A stretch of 64,000 nucleotides of DNA. Origin: Nesterenkonia marinintestina (lineage in GTDB: Bacteria; Actinomycetota; Actinomycetes; Actinomycetales; Micrococcaceae). This document shows positions 36,462 through 44,909 of this stretch, piece by piece. The position numbers and the translations under genes were made by a program. Every line of letters begins with the position of its first letter. Positions within the stretch are counted from its first letter, which is position 1. The notes beneath the pieces were generated by a model. It did not search any database and had not been told where the DNA came from. It saw only the letters and a program-made list of their open reading frames with translations. The stretch covers positions 372,001 to 436,000 of the forward strand of contig NZ_JAOEFD010000001.1 of NCBI RefSeq assembly GCF_025420485.1, in the 5' to 3' direction.

Positions 36462-38144
36462 TCAGGTCTCGACGACCACCGGCACGATCATGGGCTTGCG
36501 CCGCAGACGCCGGTTCACCCACGAGCCGATCGTGCGCCGCACGATCTGCTGCAGCTGGTGGGTGGTGTGCTCCTTGTTGTCCTGGATGGCCTCGGTCAGC
36601 GCACGGGCGATCTTCGGCCTGATGTCCTTGAAGACCTGATCCTCCTCGGCCACGCCGCGTGCGTGGATGTCCGGGCCGGACACGATCTGACCGGTCTGCC
36701 GGTTGACCACGGTGATCACGGAGATGAAGCCCTCCTCGCCGAGGACGCGGCGGTCCTTCAGGTCGGCGTCGGTGACCTCTCCGACCGAGGAGCCGTCGAC
36801 GTAGACGTATCCGCATTCGATCTGCCCGGTGATCTCGGCGACTCCGTCGCGCAGGTCCACCACAGTGCCGTCCTCGCACTGCAGGACGCGGTCGGGGTCC
36901 ACGCCGGTCTCCACGGCCAGACGCCCGTTGGCGATCAGGTGTCGGGTCTCGCCGTGTACGGGCATCACGTTCTTCGGGCGGATGATGTTGTAGCAGTACA
37001 GCAGCTCACCGGCCGAGGCGTGTCCGGAGACGTGGACCTTGGCGTTGCCCTTGTGGATGACCTCGCAGCCCAGCTTGAGCAGTCCGTTGATGACCCGGAA
37101 GACCGAGTTCTCGTTGCCGGGGATCAGGGAGGAGGCGAGGATGACCGTGTCCTCCTCGCCCACCTGGATCGGGTGGTCCCCGTTGGCCATCCGGGACAGC
37201 GCCGCCATCGGCTCGCCCTGGGAACCGGTCGACATCAGCACGATCTCGTGGTCGGGGAGGTCGTCGACCTTCTTCATGTCGATCAGGATGCCCTCTGGCA
37301 CGTCCAGGTAGCCGAGCTTCGCCGCGATCGACATGTTGCGCACCATGGAGCGCCCCACGAAGGCCACGCGACGGCCGTGGGCCTCGGCGGCGTCGAGGAC
37401 CTGCTGCACGCGGTGGATGTGGGACGAGAACGAGGCGACGATGATCCGTCGCGACGACCGGCCGAAGTACTGGTCGATGACCGGCCCGATCTCCTTCTCC
37501 GGAGTGGTGAAGCCGGGGACGTCGGCGTTGGTGGAGTCGGTCATGAACAGGTCGACGCCCTCTTCGCCGAGCTTGGCGAAGTGACGCAGATCGGTGATCC
37601 GTCCGTCGAGCGGCAGCTGGTCCATCTTGAAGTCCCCGGTGTGGAGCACGGACCCGGCGTCGGTGCGGATGTGCACCGCCAGCGCGTCGGGGATGGAGTG
37701 GTTGACCGCGACGAACTCGCACTCGAAGGGGCCGAACTGCTCCACGTCGCCCTCGGAGACCGACAGGGTGAAGGGCTTGATGCGGTGCTCGGCGAGCTTG
37801 GCCTCGATGAGGGCCAGCGTCAGCTGGGAGCCGATCAGGGGGATGTCCGGCTTCCGGCGCAGCAGGTAGGGCACCGCGCCGATGTGGTCCTCGTGGCCGT
37901 GGGTGAGCACCAGTCCGACGACGTCGTCGAGGCGGTCCTCGATGTAGCTGAAGTCCGGCAGGATCAGGTCGACGCCCGGCTGCTCCTCCTCCGGGAAGAG
38001 GACGCCGCAGTCGACGATCAGCAGCTTGCCGCCGATCTCGAAGACCGCCATGTTCCGGCCGACCTCACCGAGCCCTCCGAGCGGGACGACGCGCAGGGTG
38101 TCGTCCTTGAGCTTGGGCGGGGTCATCAGTCGGTGAGCTGCCAC
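36462..38144 (-). CDS. rnj: Ribonuclease J
   Basis: A 560-residue metallo-beta-lactamase/beta-CASP endo- and 5'-exoribonuclease. Metal-binding THGHEDHIG (H82, H84, D86, H87) and later STGSQGEPMAAL and HASAGELLYCYNIIRPKNVMPVHGE are intact. Start GTG 38144 has GAGGAG six bases upstream; an ATG six codons later is the alternative. It lies 73 bases after dapA, as in most actinobacteria, and processes rRNA and mRNA together with RNase E-type enzymes. Confidence 0.95.
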   Translation of the reverse strand: MAAHRLMTPPKLKDDTLRVVPLGGLGEVGRNMAVFEIGGKLLIVDCGVLFPEEEQPGVDLILPDFSYIEDRLDDVVGLVLTHGHEDHIGAVPYLLRRKPDIPLIGSQLTLALIEAKLAEHRIKPFTLSVSEGDVEQFGPFECEFVAVNHSIPDALAVHIRTDAGSVLHTGDFKMDQLPLDGRITDLRHFAKLGEEGVDLFMTDSTNADVPGFTTPEKEIGPVIDQYFGRSSRRIIVASFSSHIHRVQQVLDAAEAHGRRVAFVGRSMVRNMSIAAKLGYLDVPEGILIDMKKVDDLPDHEIVLMSTGSQGEPMAALSRMANGDHPIQVGEEDTVILASSLIPGNENSVFRVINGLLKLGCEVIHKGNAKVHVSGHASAGELLYCYNIIRPKNVMPVHGETRHLIANGRLAVETGVDPDRVLQCEDGTVVDLRDGVAEITGQIECGYVYVDGSSVGEVTDADLKDRRVLGEEGFISVITVVNRQTGQIVSGPDIHARGVAEEDQVFKDIRPKIARALTEAIQDNKEHTTHQLQQIVRRTIGSWVNRRLRRKPMIVPVVVET

Positions 38145-38217
38145 AGGGTCTCCTCAGGGGTGGGGTGGTGATCGGAGGCGTCCGATCGTCGGTGGTGCGG
38201 TGTCCGCGGTGCGGACC

Positions 38218-39180
38218 TCAGAGGTTCCAGCCGGCCTCGCGCAGATCGGCGAGCACCAGCTCCTTCTCCGCCTCGTTGGCCTGGACGAGGGGGAGGCGCA
38301 CGTCGGTGCGGATGGGGAAGTCGAGCCAGTTGAGCACCAGCTTCGAGGAGACGGCCCCCTGGATGCGGGTCATCATCGCACGGATGACGGGGCCGAGCTC
38401 CGAGTGGTAGATGCGGGCCTCACGGAGGTCGTAGTTCAGCACCGCATCGATCATGCGGCGGAAGTGGCCCGAGGCGACGTGCGAGGTGACGGAGACCACG
38501 CCGGAGGCGCCCATCGCCATCCACGCCAGCACGTTCTGGTCGTCGCCGGAGTAGATCTCCAGGTCGGTCTTGGTCAGGACCTCCGTGGTCGCGGTGATGT
38601 CGTTCTTCGCGTCCTTGAGGCACTGGATGCGCGGATGCTCGGCCAGCCGGAGCATCGTCTCCGTGCTGACGGCGATTCCCGAGCGGCCCGGGATGTCATA
38701 GACCATCAGCGGCAGGTCGACGGCGTCGGCCACAGCGGTGAAGTGGGCGAGCACCCCGTCCTGACTGGGCTTGTTGTAGTAGGGGGTGACGGCGAGCTGT
38801 CCGTCGGCCCCGGCCCGCTCGGCACGTCGGGCCATCTCGAGGTCGTGGGAGGTGTGGTTGGTGGAGGTGCCGGCGATGACCTTCGCCCGGTCCCCCACGG
38901 CGGACTTCGCCGCGCGCACGAGCCCCTCCTTCTCGTGGTCCTCCAGTGTGGAGGTCTCACCGGTGGTGCCGGAGACCACGAGCGAGTCGCTGCCCTCCTC
39001 GACGAGCTTGTGGGCGAGGGCCTCGAAGGCCTGGTAGTCGACGCGGTCGTCGGCGGTGAACGGCGTGACCATCGCCGTGATCAGGTGCCCGAACTGAGGG
39101 TCCGTCTGGTCCGGGTGCTTGACCTCTCCCTCGGCCAGGTAGGGGTCGAAGTCCCGGGTGAGCTCGTTCTCGGTGGTCAT
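38218..39180 (-). CDS. dapA: 4-hydroxy-tetrahydrodipicolinate synthase
   Basis: TIM-barrel lyase condensing pyruvate and aspartate semialdehyde in the lysine/DAP route. The Schiff-base lysine is K189 (IQCLKDAKND), the proton-relay tyrosine is in TPYYNKPSQ, and SGTTGETSTL begins the barrel. It has 320 residues from ATG 39180. TAGGCT on the reverse strand is seven bases before the ATG and no ribosome-binding site is present, so it is probably leaderless. The frame is open far upstream, but that region is the divergent gene. Confidence 0.94.
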   Translation of the reverse strand: MTTENELTRDFDPYLAEGEVKHPDQTDPQFGHLITAMVTPFTADDRVDYQAFEALAHKLVEEGSDSLVVSGTTGETSTLEDHEKEGLVRAAKSAVGDRAKVIAGTSTNHTSHDLEMARRAERAGADGQLAVTPYYNKPSQDGVLAHFTAVADAVDLPLMVYDIPGRSGIAVSTETMLRLAEHPRIQCLKDAKNDITATTEVLTKTDLEIYSGDDQNVLAWMAMGASGVVSVTSHVASGHFRRMIDAVLNYDLREARIYHSELGPVIRAMMTRIQGAVSSKLVLNWLDFPIRTDVRLPLVQANEAEKELVLADLREAGWNL

Positions 39181-39186
39181 AGGTCG

Positions 39187-39193
39187 TAGCCTA
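39187..39193. promoter_or_regulatory. Shared bidirectional -10 element of dapA and the DUF418-like gene
   Basis: TAGCCTA contains TAGCCT on the forward strand and TAGGCT on the reverse strand, offset by one base. Each ends exactly seven bases before the start codon of its gene (GTG 39200 and ATG 39180). Confidence 0.7.
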
Positions 39194-39199
39194 CCGGTT

Positions 39200-40417
39200 G
39201 TGGACCGCACCAGCACCGTGGGAGGCGGCCTCGGCGCACGCGTGGTCGGGGTCGACGTCGCCCGCGCGCTGGCGCTGATCGGCATGATGCTCATCCATGT
39301 GCTCCCTCGGATCGACGAGTCCTCCGGCGAGGCCACGGTGCTGGGGCTGACCGCCGCCGGACGCTCGGCCGCACTCTTCGCGCTGCTCGCCGGCGTCGGT
39401 CTGGCTCTGCTGACGGGCGGGCACCGGCCCCACCGGGAGCGCGGGACCCGGAGCCGCGACCGTCGGCTGGTCGTGGTCCGGGCCCTGCTCATCGTCGTGA
39501 TCGGGTTCGTGGTCGCCGCGTGGGAGTCGCAGGTGGCGATCATCCTCGTCCACTACGGGCTGCTGTTCCTGCTGGCCGTTCCCCTGCTGGGGCTCGGCGC
39601 CCGTGCCCTGGCGGCGATCGCCCTCGGGTGGGTGCTCCTGGCGCCTCCGCTCCTGCGGCTGGTGATCACCGGACTGATGACCGACCCGGACTACCCCGGT
39701 GAGATGCGCCTGTGGCACTCCCCCGGCCTGCCCGATCTGCTGACCCGGCCCGGACTGCTGGCTCTGGATCTGTCGGTGACCGGATACTACCCGCTGCTGA
39801 TCTGGCCCGCCTATCTGATCGCCGGACTCGCCGTGGGCCGCTGCGACCTCAGCCGTCGGTCGGTCGCCTGGACGCTCCTCGGGCTGGGGGCGGGACTGGC
39901 GGCCCTCAGCGCGGCGGTGAGCTGGGCGACCCTGCTGGGCACCGACCTCGTCGCACGGCTCGACGTCTACGGCGACGGTCCGGAGGCCGTCCGCGCCGAT
40001 CTGCTCACCGGGACCCTGCTGCCGGTGGAGGCGGACCCCCGATGGTTCCTGGTGGCCGCTCCGCACTCCGGTTCGACCGCAGACCTGGTCCACACCATCG
40101 GCTCCGCCCTGCTCGTCCTGGGGGCCTGCCTGCTGGTCGCCTCCGTCCTCACCGGACGGAGGCGACTGCTCCTCGCTCCGCTGATCGGCGCCGGCGCGAT
40201 GCCGCTGACCCTGTACGTCGGCCACCTGGCCCTGCTGCATGCCTGGCACGTCGAGGGGTGGCCCCTCCACGGCGCGGACCCCGCGCCGATCGCCCTCGGC
40301 CTCGTCGTCGCGGCGCTGGCCGGAGGCGGGATCAAGGCCGCGCTGGGACGCCGGGGGCCGCTGGAGGCGGGGGTCCATGCGGCGGGGATCGCCGCGGCGG
40401 GACGGCATCCGTCCTAG
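39200..40417 (+). CDS. DUF418/DUF1624-like multi-spanning membrane protein (putative acyltransferase)
   Basis: A 405-residue protein with about ten hydrophobic helices. The beginning VVGVDVARALALIGMMLIHVLP matches the heparan-glucosaminide N-acetyltransferase/DUF1624 group, and the C-terminal half, with GAMPLTLYVGHLALLH, resembles DUF418. Such proteins may move acetyl or other acyl groups across the membrane onto surface sugars; no substrate can be named. Start GTG 39200 lies seven bases behind TAGCCT, without a ribosome-binding site. Divergent from dapA, convergent with galE. Confidence 0.75.
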   Translation: MDRTSTVGGGLGARVVGVDVARALALIGMMLIHVLPRIDESSGEATVLGLTAAGRSAALFALLAGVGLALLTGGHRPHRERGTRSRDRRLVVVRALLIVVIGFVVAAWESQVAIILVHYGLLFLLAVPLLGLGARALAAIALGWVLLAPPLLRLVITGLMTDPDYPGEMRLWHSPGLPDLLTRPGLLALDLSVTGYYPLLIWPAYLIAGLAVGRCDLSRRSVAWTLLGLGAGLAALSAAVSWATLLGTDLVARLDVYGDGPEAVRADLLTGTLLPVEADPRWFLVAAPHSGSTADLVHTIGSALLVLGACLLVASVLTGRRRLLLAPLIGAGAMPLTLYVGHLALLHAWHVEGWPLHGADPAPIALGLVVAALAGGGIKAALGRRGPLEAGVHAAGIAAAGRHPS

Positions 40418-40439
40418 GCGGTCTCCGGCAGGTGACCGG

Positions 40440-41426
40440 TCAGGCGTCCGGGCGGGACTCGGATCCGACCGCGGTGCGTGCCGCCCAGGCGTCGGCGATC
40501 ATCGCTCGGACCCCGAGCCTCGGCACCCACCCCAGCAGCCGCTCCGCACGGGCGCCGGAGGCCACGAGGACCGGCGGATCGCCGGCGCGTCGGGGCGCCT
40601 CCTCCGCAGCGAGGTCGGTCTCGGTGACCTCCCTGACGGCCTCGACCACCTCACGGACCGTGGTGCCCGTCCCGGTGCCGAGGTTGAGGATCTCGTGGGT
40701 GCCGGGGCGTGCGTGCTCGAGCGCCAGGACGTGGGCCTCGGCGAGGTCCGAGACGTGGATGTAGTCCCGCACGGCGGTGCCGTCCCGGGTCGGGTAGTCG
40801 GTGCCGAAGATCCGCGCAGGCTGATAGTCGTCCCCCGACCGGTGCTGCTGAGCCGCGGTGAGCAGGTTCGGGATCAGGTGGGTCTCCGGGTCGTGCCGCT
40901 CTCCCAGGTGTCCGTGGGCTCCGGCGACGTTGAAGTACCTCAGACTCACGGCGGCCAGCCCATGGGCCCGCGCCTCGGCGGTGAGCATGTGGTCGATGGC
41001 CAGCTTGCTGGCGCCGTAGGGATTGGTGGGCCGCGTGGGGGTGTCCTCGACGAGGGGCTCGGAGCCGGCGTCGCCGTAGACCGCGGCGGTGGACGAGAAG
41101 ACCAGTCGCGGCACCCCTGCGGCGCGCATCGCGTCGATCAGCGCGAGCGTCTCGACGATGTTGCCGTGCCAGTACCGCTCAGGGTGCTCCATCGATTCGC
41201 CCACCAGCGATCTGGCCGCGAGATGCACGACCGCCCCGAAGGTCGGATCCAGCACCTCCTCGACCCGGCGCAGCGGCAGTCGGTGGTGGGGCACGTCCGC
41301 CGCGACGGCGTCCGCATGTCCGGTCGAGAGGTCGTCGAGGACCTCCACGTCGTGACCGTCGGCTGCGAGCACGGCGGCGACGGCCCCTCCGATGTACCCG
41401 GCGCCCCCGGTGACCAGGATCCTCAT
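40440..41426 (-). CDS. galE: UDP-glucose 4-epimerase
   Basis: Short-chain dehydrogenase of 328 residues. NAD-binding GGAGYIGGAV (7-16), catalytic FSSTAAVYGD (S112/T113) and NPYGASK (Y137, K141), and the GalE-type RYFNVAGAHGHLGERHDPETHLIPNLL support epimerase function rather than a general sugar dehydratase. It interconverts UDP-glucose and UDP-galactose, useful for cell-wall and capsule sugars. The ATG at 41426 starts the fold; the reading frame stays open upstream only through the opposite strand of dapB. Divergent from dapB with 46 bases between. Confidence 0.9.
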   Translation of the reverse strand: MRILVTGGAGYIGGAVAAVLAADGHDVEVLDDLSTGHADAVAADVPHHRLPLRRVEEVLDPTFGAVVHLAARSLVGESMEHPERYWHGNIVETLALIDAMRAAGVPRLVFSSTAAVYGDAGSEPLVEDTPTRPTNPYGASKLAIDHMLTAEARAHGLAAVSLRYFNVAGAHGHLGERHDPETHLIPNLLTAAQQHRSGDDYQPARIFGTDYPTRDGTAVRDYIHVSDLAEAHVLALEHARPGTHEILNLGTGTGTTVREVVEAVREVTETDLAAEEAPRRAGDPPVLVASGARAERLLGWVPRLGVRAMIADAWAARTAVGSESRPDA

Positions 41427-41460
41427 AGTGCGCCATTCAACCACAGCCTCAGACGCCCGA

Positions 41461-41466
41461 TACCCT
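41461..41466 (+). promoter_or_regulatory. -10 box for leaderless dapB
   Basis: TACCCT (as GATACCCT) ends six bases before ATG 41473. No purine-rich ribosome-binding site is present. Confidence 0.55.
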
Positions 41467-41472
41467 GGTCCC

Positions 41473-42234
41473 ATGACGCGACGAGACATCCGAGCCGCCG
41501 TGGTCGGCGCCTCCGGACGGATGGGTTCCGAGGCGGTCCGCGCCGTCGACGCGGCTGACGACATGGAGCTCGTCGCCGGCGTCCGACGCGGCGACGACCT
41601 GGCACAGATCATCGAGGCCGGAGCCACCCATCTGGTGGATCTGTCCGTGCCCGAGGCCACTGAGGACAACGTACGGTTCGCCGTGTCCCACGGCATCCAC
41701 GCGGTGGTCGGCGCCACCGGGTGGGACGCCGAACGTCTCGAGAGACTCCGCGGCCTGCTCGACGAGAACCCGGGGGTCGGTGTGCTCATCGCCCCGAACT
41801 TCGCCCTGGGATCGGTGCTGGCCACCGCCTTCGCCGCGAAGGCCGCACGGTTCTTCGAGTCCGCCGAGATCGTCGAGCTGCACCACCCCGACAAGGTCGA
41901 TGCGCCCTCCGGCACCGCGGTGCGCACCGCCGAACTCATGGGCAGGGCACGGCGCGAGGCTGACGTCGCCCCCTCCCCCGACGCCACGACCAGCGGCCTC
42001 GACGGCGCCCGCGGCGCGGTCGTCGACGACGTCCGCGTCCACTCGGTGCGCCTGCGCGGACTCGTCGCCCACCAGGAGGTCCTGCTGGGGTCGCCGGGCG
42101 AGCAGCTGACCCTGCGCCACGACTCCTTCGACCGCGCCAGCTTCATGCCCGGAGTTCTGCTGGGGCTGCGCACCGTCGCCGACCGTCCCGGTCTGACGCA
42201 CGGACTCGACGGCTTCATGGATCTGGGGCTCTAG
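41473..42234 (+). CDS. dapB: 4-hydroxy-tetrahydrodipicolinate reductase
   Basis: A 253-residue NAD(P)H reductase of the DAP/lysine pathway. Nucleotide-binding AAVVGASGRMG (8-18) and catalytic ELHHPDKVDAPSGTAV (H137, H138, K141) are intact. It starts at ATG 41473, apparently leaderless. The next gene begins three bases after its stop codon. Separate from dapA by galE and a membrane gene; many actinobacteria have the two genes closer. Confidence 0.95.
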   Translation: MTRRDIRAAVVGASGRMGSEAVRAVDAADDMELVAGVRRGDDLAQIIEAGATHLVDLSVPEATEDNVRFAVSHGIHAVVGATGWDAERLERLRGLLDENPGVGVLIAPNFALGSVLATAFAAKAARFFESAEIVELHHPDKVDAPSGTAVRTAELMGRARREADVAPSPDATTSGLDGARGAVVDDVRVHSVRLRGLVAHQEVLLGSPGEQLTLRHDSFDRASFMPGVLLGLRTVADRPGLTHGLDGFMDLGL

Positions 42235-42237
42235 CGC

Positions 42238-42684
42238 GTGGTCTCCAAACTCTGGGCCTGGCTGTTCGCCGGTCTGCTGGTCATCTTCCTGGGCGGGGCC
42301 GTGGTCTCGGCCTGGCGCTTCCTGCGCGTCGACGACCTTGTGGCCCGAGTGATCGGGGCGGCCGTGCTGGTGATCGTCGGCGTCGGCGTCTGGTACCTCT
42401 GGCGCGAGCTGCAGCTGGCCTTCCGCTCGGAGCACCTGGGACGGATCCTGGAGTCGGAGGGAGGGCTCCCGGAGGACTCGGTGGAGCGCTCCCCCGGCGG
42501 GCGGCCGGACCGGGCTCAGGCCGACGAGCAGTTCTCCCGCTACGCCGCGGAGGCCGAATCGCGCCCTGAGGATTGGCGCAGCTGGTTCCGCCTGGCCATC
42601 GCCTACGACATCGCTTCGGACCGACGTCGTGCCCGGCATACGATGCGTCGCGCCATCCGGATGGAGAGGGGCGCGGACTCCTGA
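42238..42684 (+). CDS. Membrane protein with a TPR-like C-terminal domain
   Basis: A 148-residue protein with two transmembrane helices (about 7-25 and 37-57) and a cytoplasmic or external C-terminal part (about 95-148: EDWRSWFRLAIAYDIASDRRRARHTMRRAI) that looks like one and a half tetratricopeptide repeats. Similar small proteins follow dapB in other Micrococcales. Function unknown. It has a GTG start, probably coupled to dapB, and its stop overlaps the probable start of the next gene. Confidence 0.7.
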   Translation: MVSKLWAWLFAGLLVIFLGGAVVSAWRFLRVDDLVARVIGAAVLVIVGVGVWYLWRELQLAFRSEHLGRILESEGGLPEDSVERSPGGRPDRAQADEQFSRYAAEAESRPEDWRSWFRLAIAYDIASDRRRARHTMRRAIRMERGADS

Positions 42685-43994
42685 CGGCGGCGGCTCGGCT
42701 CGGCTTCGTCTGCGTCCACGGGATCGGGACCGCCGAGGACGGGCGGACCGCGCAGGAGGTCGCCGGCTGCGTCGCCCTCGCCGCCGAGCAGTCGGGCTGG
42801 CACGCCGCCCGGGTGACGGCGCCCGCGGCGGACGAGCCGTCGCCTGGGGTCTCCCTCGACCTGCGCGCCCCGGACGGGCGCCGGGTGAGCGCCGAGTTCT
42901 TCGACGCCCGATGGCACGAGCTGCTGGACCCGCCGCGCTATGCGACGGTGTTCGGGTGGGCGCTGCGCGCGGTCCCCGTCGTCACCGGCACCGCTCTGGC
43001 GGCCTGGACCCTCGATGCCGTCCGGTCGCGTCGTGACCGGCAGTGGTCGATGCTGCTGCACCTGGGCCTCCTGCTGCTGGGGCACTGCCTGTCCGCCGCA
43101 GTGATGGCCGCGGCCCTGGTCGTCGTGCTGGTCGCCTCGGTGGCCCCTGGATTCCGGCTCAGGTTCCGGCGCTTCATGACCGAGACCGTCGGCGACGCCT
43201 GGCTCTACAGCGCCGACCACCTGACCGCTGAGGTCCTTCCGGTGCTCGACCGCGCCTTGGACGTCTCGCTCCGGCGGACCGACCGCACCGTGCTGGTCGG
43301 CCACTCCCTGGGAGCGGAGCTGTGCCGACGTCTTCTGGCCGAGCGGGGAGCCTCGGGGGCCTCCGACGGCGACGGCGACGGCGATGGCGACGGCGAGGGT
43401 GACGGCGAGGGTGACGGCGACCGGGCCGCAGACGTGAGCTCGCTGTGGGTGGGCTCCGGTCGGACGATGCTGCGCATGCTGCGCGGCTCGGCCCGTCGCC
43501 CCGGCTACGCCGTCGGAGTCCTCGTCCAGCAGGTCGCGGCGCTCATCGGCTCCTCGGCGCTGCTGGTCGGCGTCCTTCAGGCAGATCCGCGCCTCGCGGC
43601 GACGGCCGGCGCGGGACTCATCGGTGTGCTGCTCACCTTCTGGTGGACGGTGGTGCGCGGGGCGGACACCGTGGGGCCGGTCCCCGACGACGCCGGCGGC
43701 CGCGTGCTCGCAGTGAGCTCACCGTTGGACCCCATCGGCGCGGGCTTCACCGGGCTCTCCGGACTGCACCGCTACATCCCCGTCGGTCGTCCGTTCGAGC
43801 TGCTCCGCGAGCACGTGACGTACTGGCGGAAGCCTGAGACCGGGACGGCGGTGCTGCAGATCGCCGGAGTCGAGGGATTCGCCCTGCCGGAGGAGCCGGC
43901 CCGGTACCCGTGGTGGACGTTCCTCGCGGGTGGTCTGATCGCGGCGGCCTGGGCCGGAGCGGCTCAGGCGTTCATCACGCTCAGCGGCAGGTAG
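42681..43994 (+). CDS. Membrane-embedded alpha/beta-hydrolase-like protein (unusual CTG start)
   Basis: About 437 residues. The N-terminus LGFVCVHGIGT gives the first strand and oxyanion HG, and VGHSLGAE (about 206-213) is a nucleophile elbow with Ser209. Two hydrophobic pairs (about 92-165 and 280-325) and a C-terminal helix suggest a membrane enzyme. A run of Asp-Gly and Glu-Gly lies about 229-247. In frame there is no ATG, GTG or plausible TTG close to the conserved N-terminus; CTG 42681 overlaps the previous stop codon (CTGA) and has GGAGAGGGG nine bases upstream. An alternative TTG at 42573 overlaps the upstream gene by over 100 bases. Substrate unknown. Confidence 0.65.
   Translation: MTAAARLGFVCVHGIGTAEDGRTAQEVAGCVALAAEQSGWHAARVTAPAADEPSPGVSLDLRAPDGRRVSAEFFDARWHELLDPPRYATVFGWALRAVPVVTGTALAAWTLDAVRSRRDRQWSMLLHLGLLLLGHCLSAAVMAAALVVVLVASVAPGFRLRFRRFMTETVGDAWLYSADHLTAEVLPVLDRALDVSLRRTDRTVLVGHSLGAELCRRLLAERGASGASDGDGDGDGDGEGDGEGDGDRAADVSSLWVGSGRTMLRMLRGSARRPGYAVGVLVQQVAALIGSSALLVGVLQADPRLAATAGAGLIGVLLTFWWTVVRGADTVGPVPDDAGGRVLAVSSPLDPIGAGFTGLSGLHRYIPVGRPFELLREHVTYWRKPETGTAVLQIAGVEGFALPEEPARYPWWTFLAGGLIAAAWAGAAQAFITLSGR
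43365..43421 (+). repeat. Asp-Gly/Glu-Gly coding microsatellite
   Basis: Nineteen codons alternate GAC/GAT/GAG with GGC/GGT. The first part is an almost pure 6-bp repeat (GACGGC). It lies within the hydrolase-like gene. Confidence 0.9.
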
Positions 43995-44905
43995 GCGGAG
44001 ACCACCCAGTGGGGTTCGTCCACCGCTTCGCTGATCTTCAGGTCCACCACCACCGAGGCCAGGACGTAGGCGTCGAGCGGATCGAGGCGGTAGGTGCTGC
44101 TGATGTGGTCCACCATGTACCGCACCGCGTCGCGTGCGGCGAGCCGGACGTCGGGTCCGATGCCCATCGTCGCGTAGAAGCCGGCGTCCTCGATCCCCGG
44201 CCGCAGGGGCCCGGGGGTCCGGAACTGCGGGGTCGGAATGCTGCGACCCCGGTGCAGGGTGACGCGCAGCCGCCCGTCCAGGGGCGCTTCGATCGCGGAG
44301 ACGCAGACCTCGCCGTCGCCCTGCGCGGCGTGCGGGTCGGCGAGGGTGAGCCGGCCACCGGGCGTCTGCACGGGGAGGAACACCCTGGTCCCGGCCACCA
44401 GGTCCCGGCAGTCGATGTTGCCGCCGAACGGCCCCGGCGGCATGACGTCTAGCGGTTCGTCGGTGTCGGGGGCGCAGGCCAGCACCCCGAGGAACGGCCG
44501 GACGGGGACCCGTGCGACGTCGAGGAAGTCCGCGGTCGCGGTGCCGTCGCCTTCGGCCGGGAACTCCCAGCGGTGCAGATGAGGATCGGGGAAGTCCTCC
44601 GGCAGCAGGCCCATACCGGGCAGGACGGCGGTCCAGCCCCATCCTTCGGGGGTGAAGTCCAGCAGCTCCAGCTCCAGGGTGTCCCCCGGTTCGGCGCCGT
44701 CCACCATGACGGGTCCGAGCATGGGATACAGCAGCTCCGGCTTCAGGGCGGGGACCGGATCACCGGGTCGGAAGTCGTCGAACTGGCCGCCTGCGGCCTC
44801 CGGCGCGGAGAACTCGAGGACGTCGCCGTCGGATATCTCCAGGGTCGGGGTGTGACGTGTGGTCCAGAGCCGATGATGCACATCGGGCACACGGTGGACG
44901 GTCAT
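43964..44905 (-). CDS. Acetamidase/formamidase family protein
   Basis: A 313-residue FmdA/AmdA-family amide hydrolase. Conserved blocks include LLPEDFPDPHLHRW, MPPGPFGGNIDCRDL, DPHAAQGDGEVC and a C-terminal MVDHISSTYRLDP. These enzymes release ammonia from formamide or short amides. The ATG at 44905 has AGGATGAGG upstream and lies four bases behind the mogA-like gene, so it is cotranscribed with it. Its 3' end overlaps the end of the convergent hydrolase-like gene by 31 bases. Confidence 0.85.
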   Translation of the reverse strand: MTVHRVPDVHHRLWTTRHTPTLEISDGDVLEFSAPEAAGGQFDDFRPGDPVPALKPELLYPMLGPVMVDGAEPGDTLELELLDFTPEGWGWTAVLPGMGLLPEDFPDPHLHRWEFPAEGDGTATADFLDVARVPVRPFLGVLACAPDTDEPLDVMPPGPFGGNIDCRDLVAGTRVFLPVQTPGGRLTLADPHAAQGDGEVCVSAIEAPLDGRLRVTLHRGRSIPTPQFRTPGPLRPGIEDAGFYATMGIGPDVRLAARDAVRYMVDHISSTYRLDPLDAYVLASVVVDLKISEAVDEPHWVVSAYLPLSVMNA

Positions 44906-44909
44906 GACC

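Noticed and set aside
33286-36639. Forward open frame of 1117 codons
   Set aside because: Antisense shadow of ftsK, which has all motifs on the reverse strand.
43365-43421. Possible CRISPR-like or mobile-element repeat
   Set aside because: It is a coding microsatellite of Asp-Gly codons, with no spacers and no flanking cas genes.
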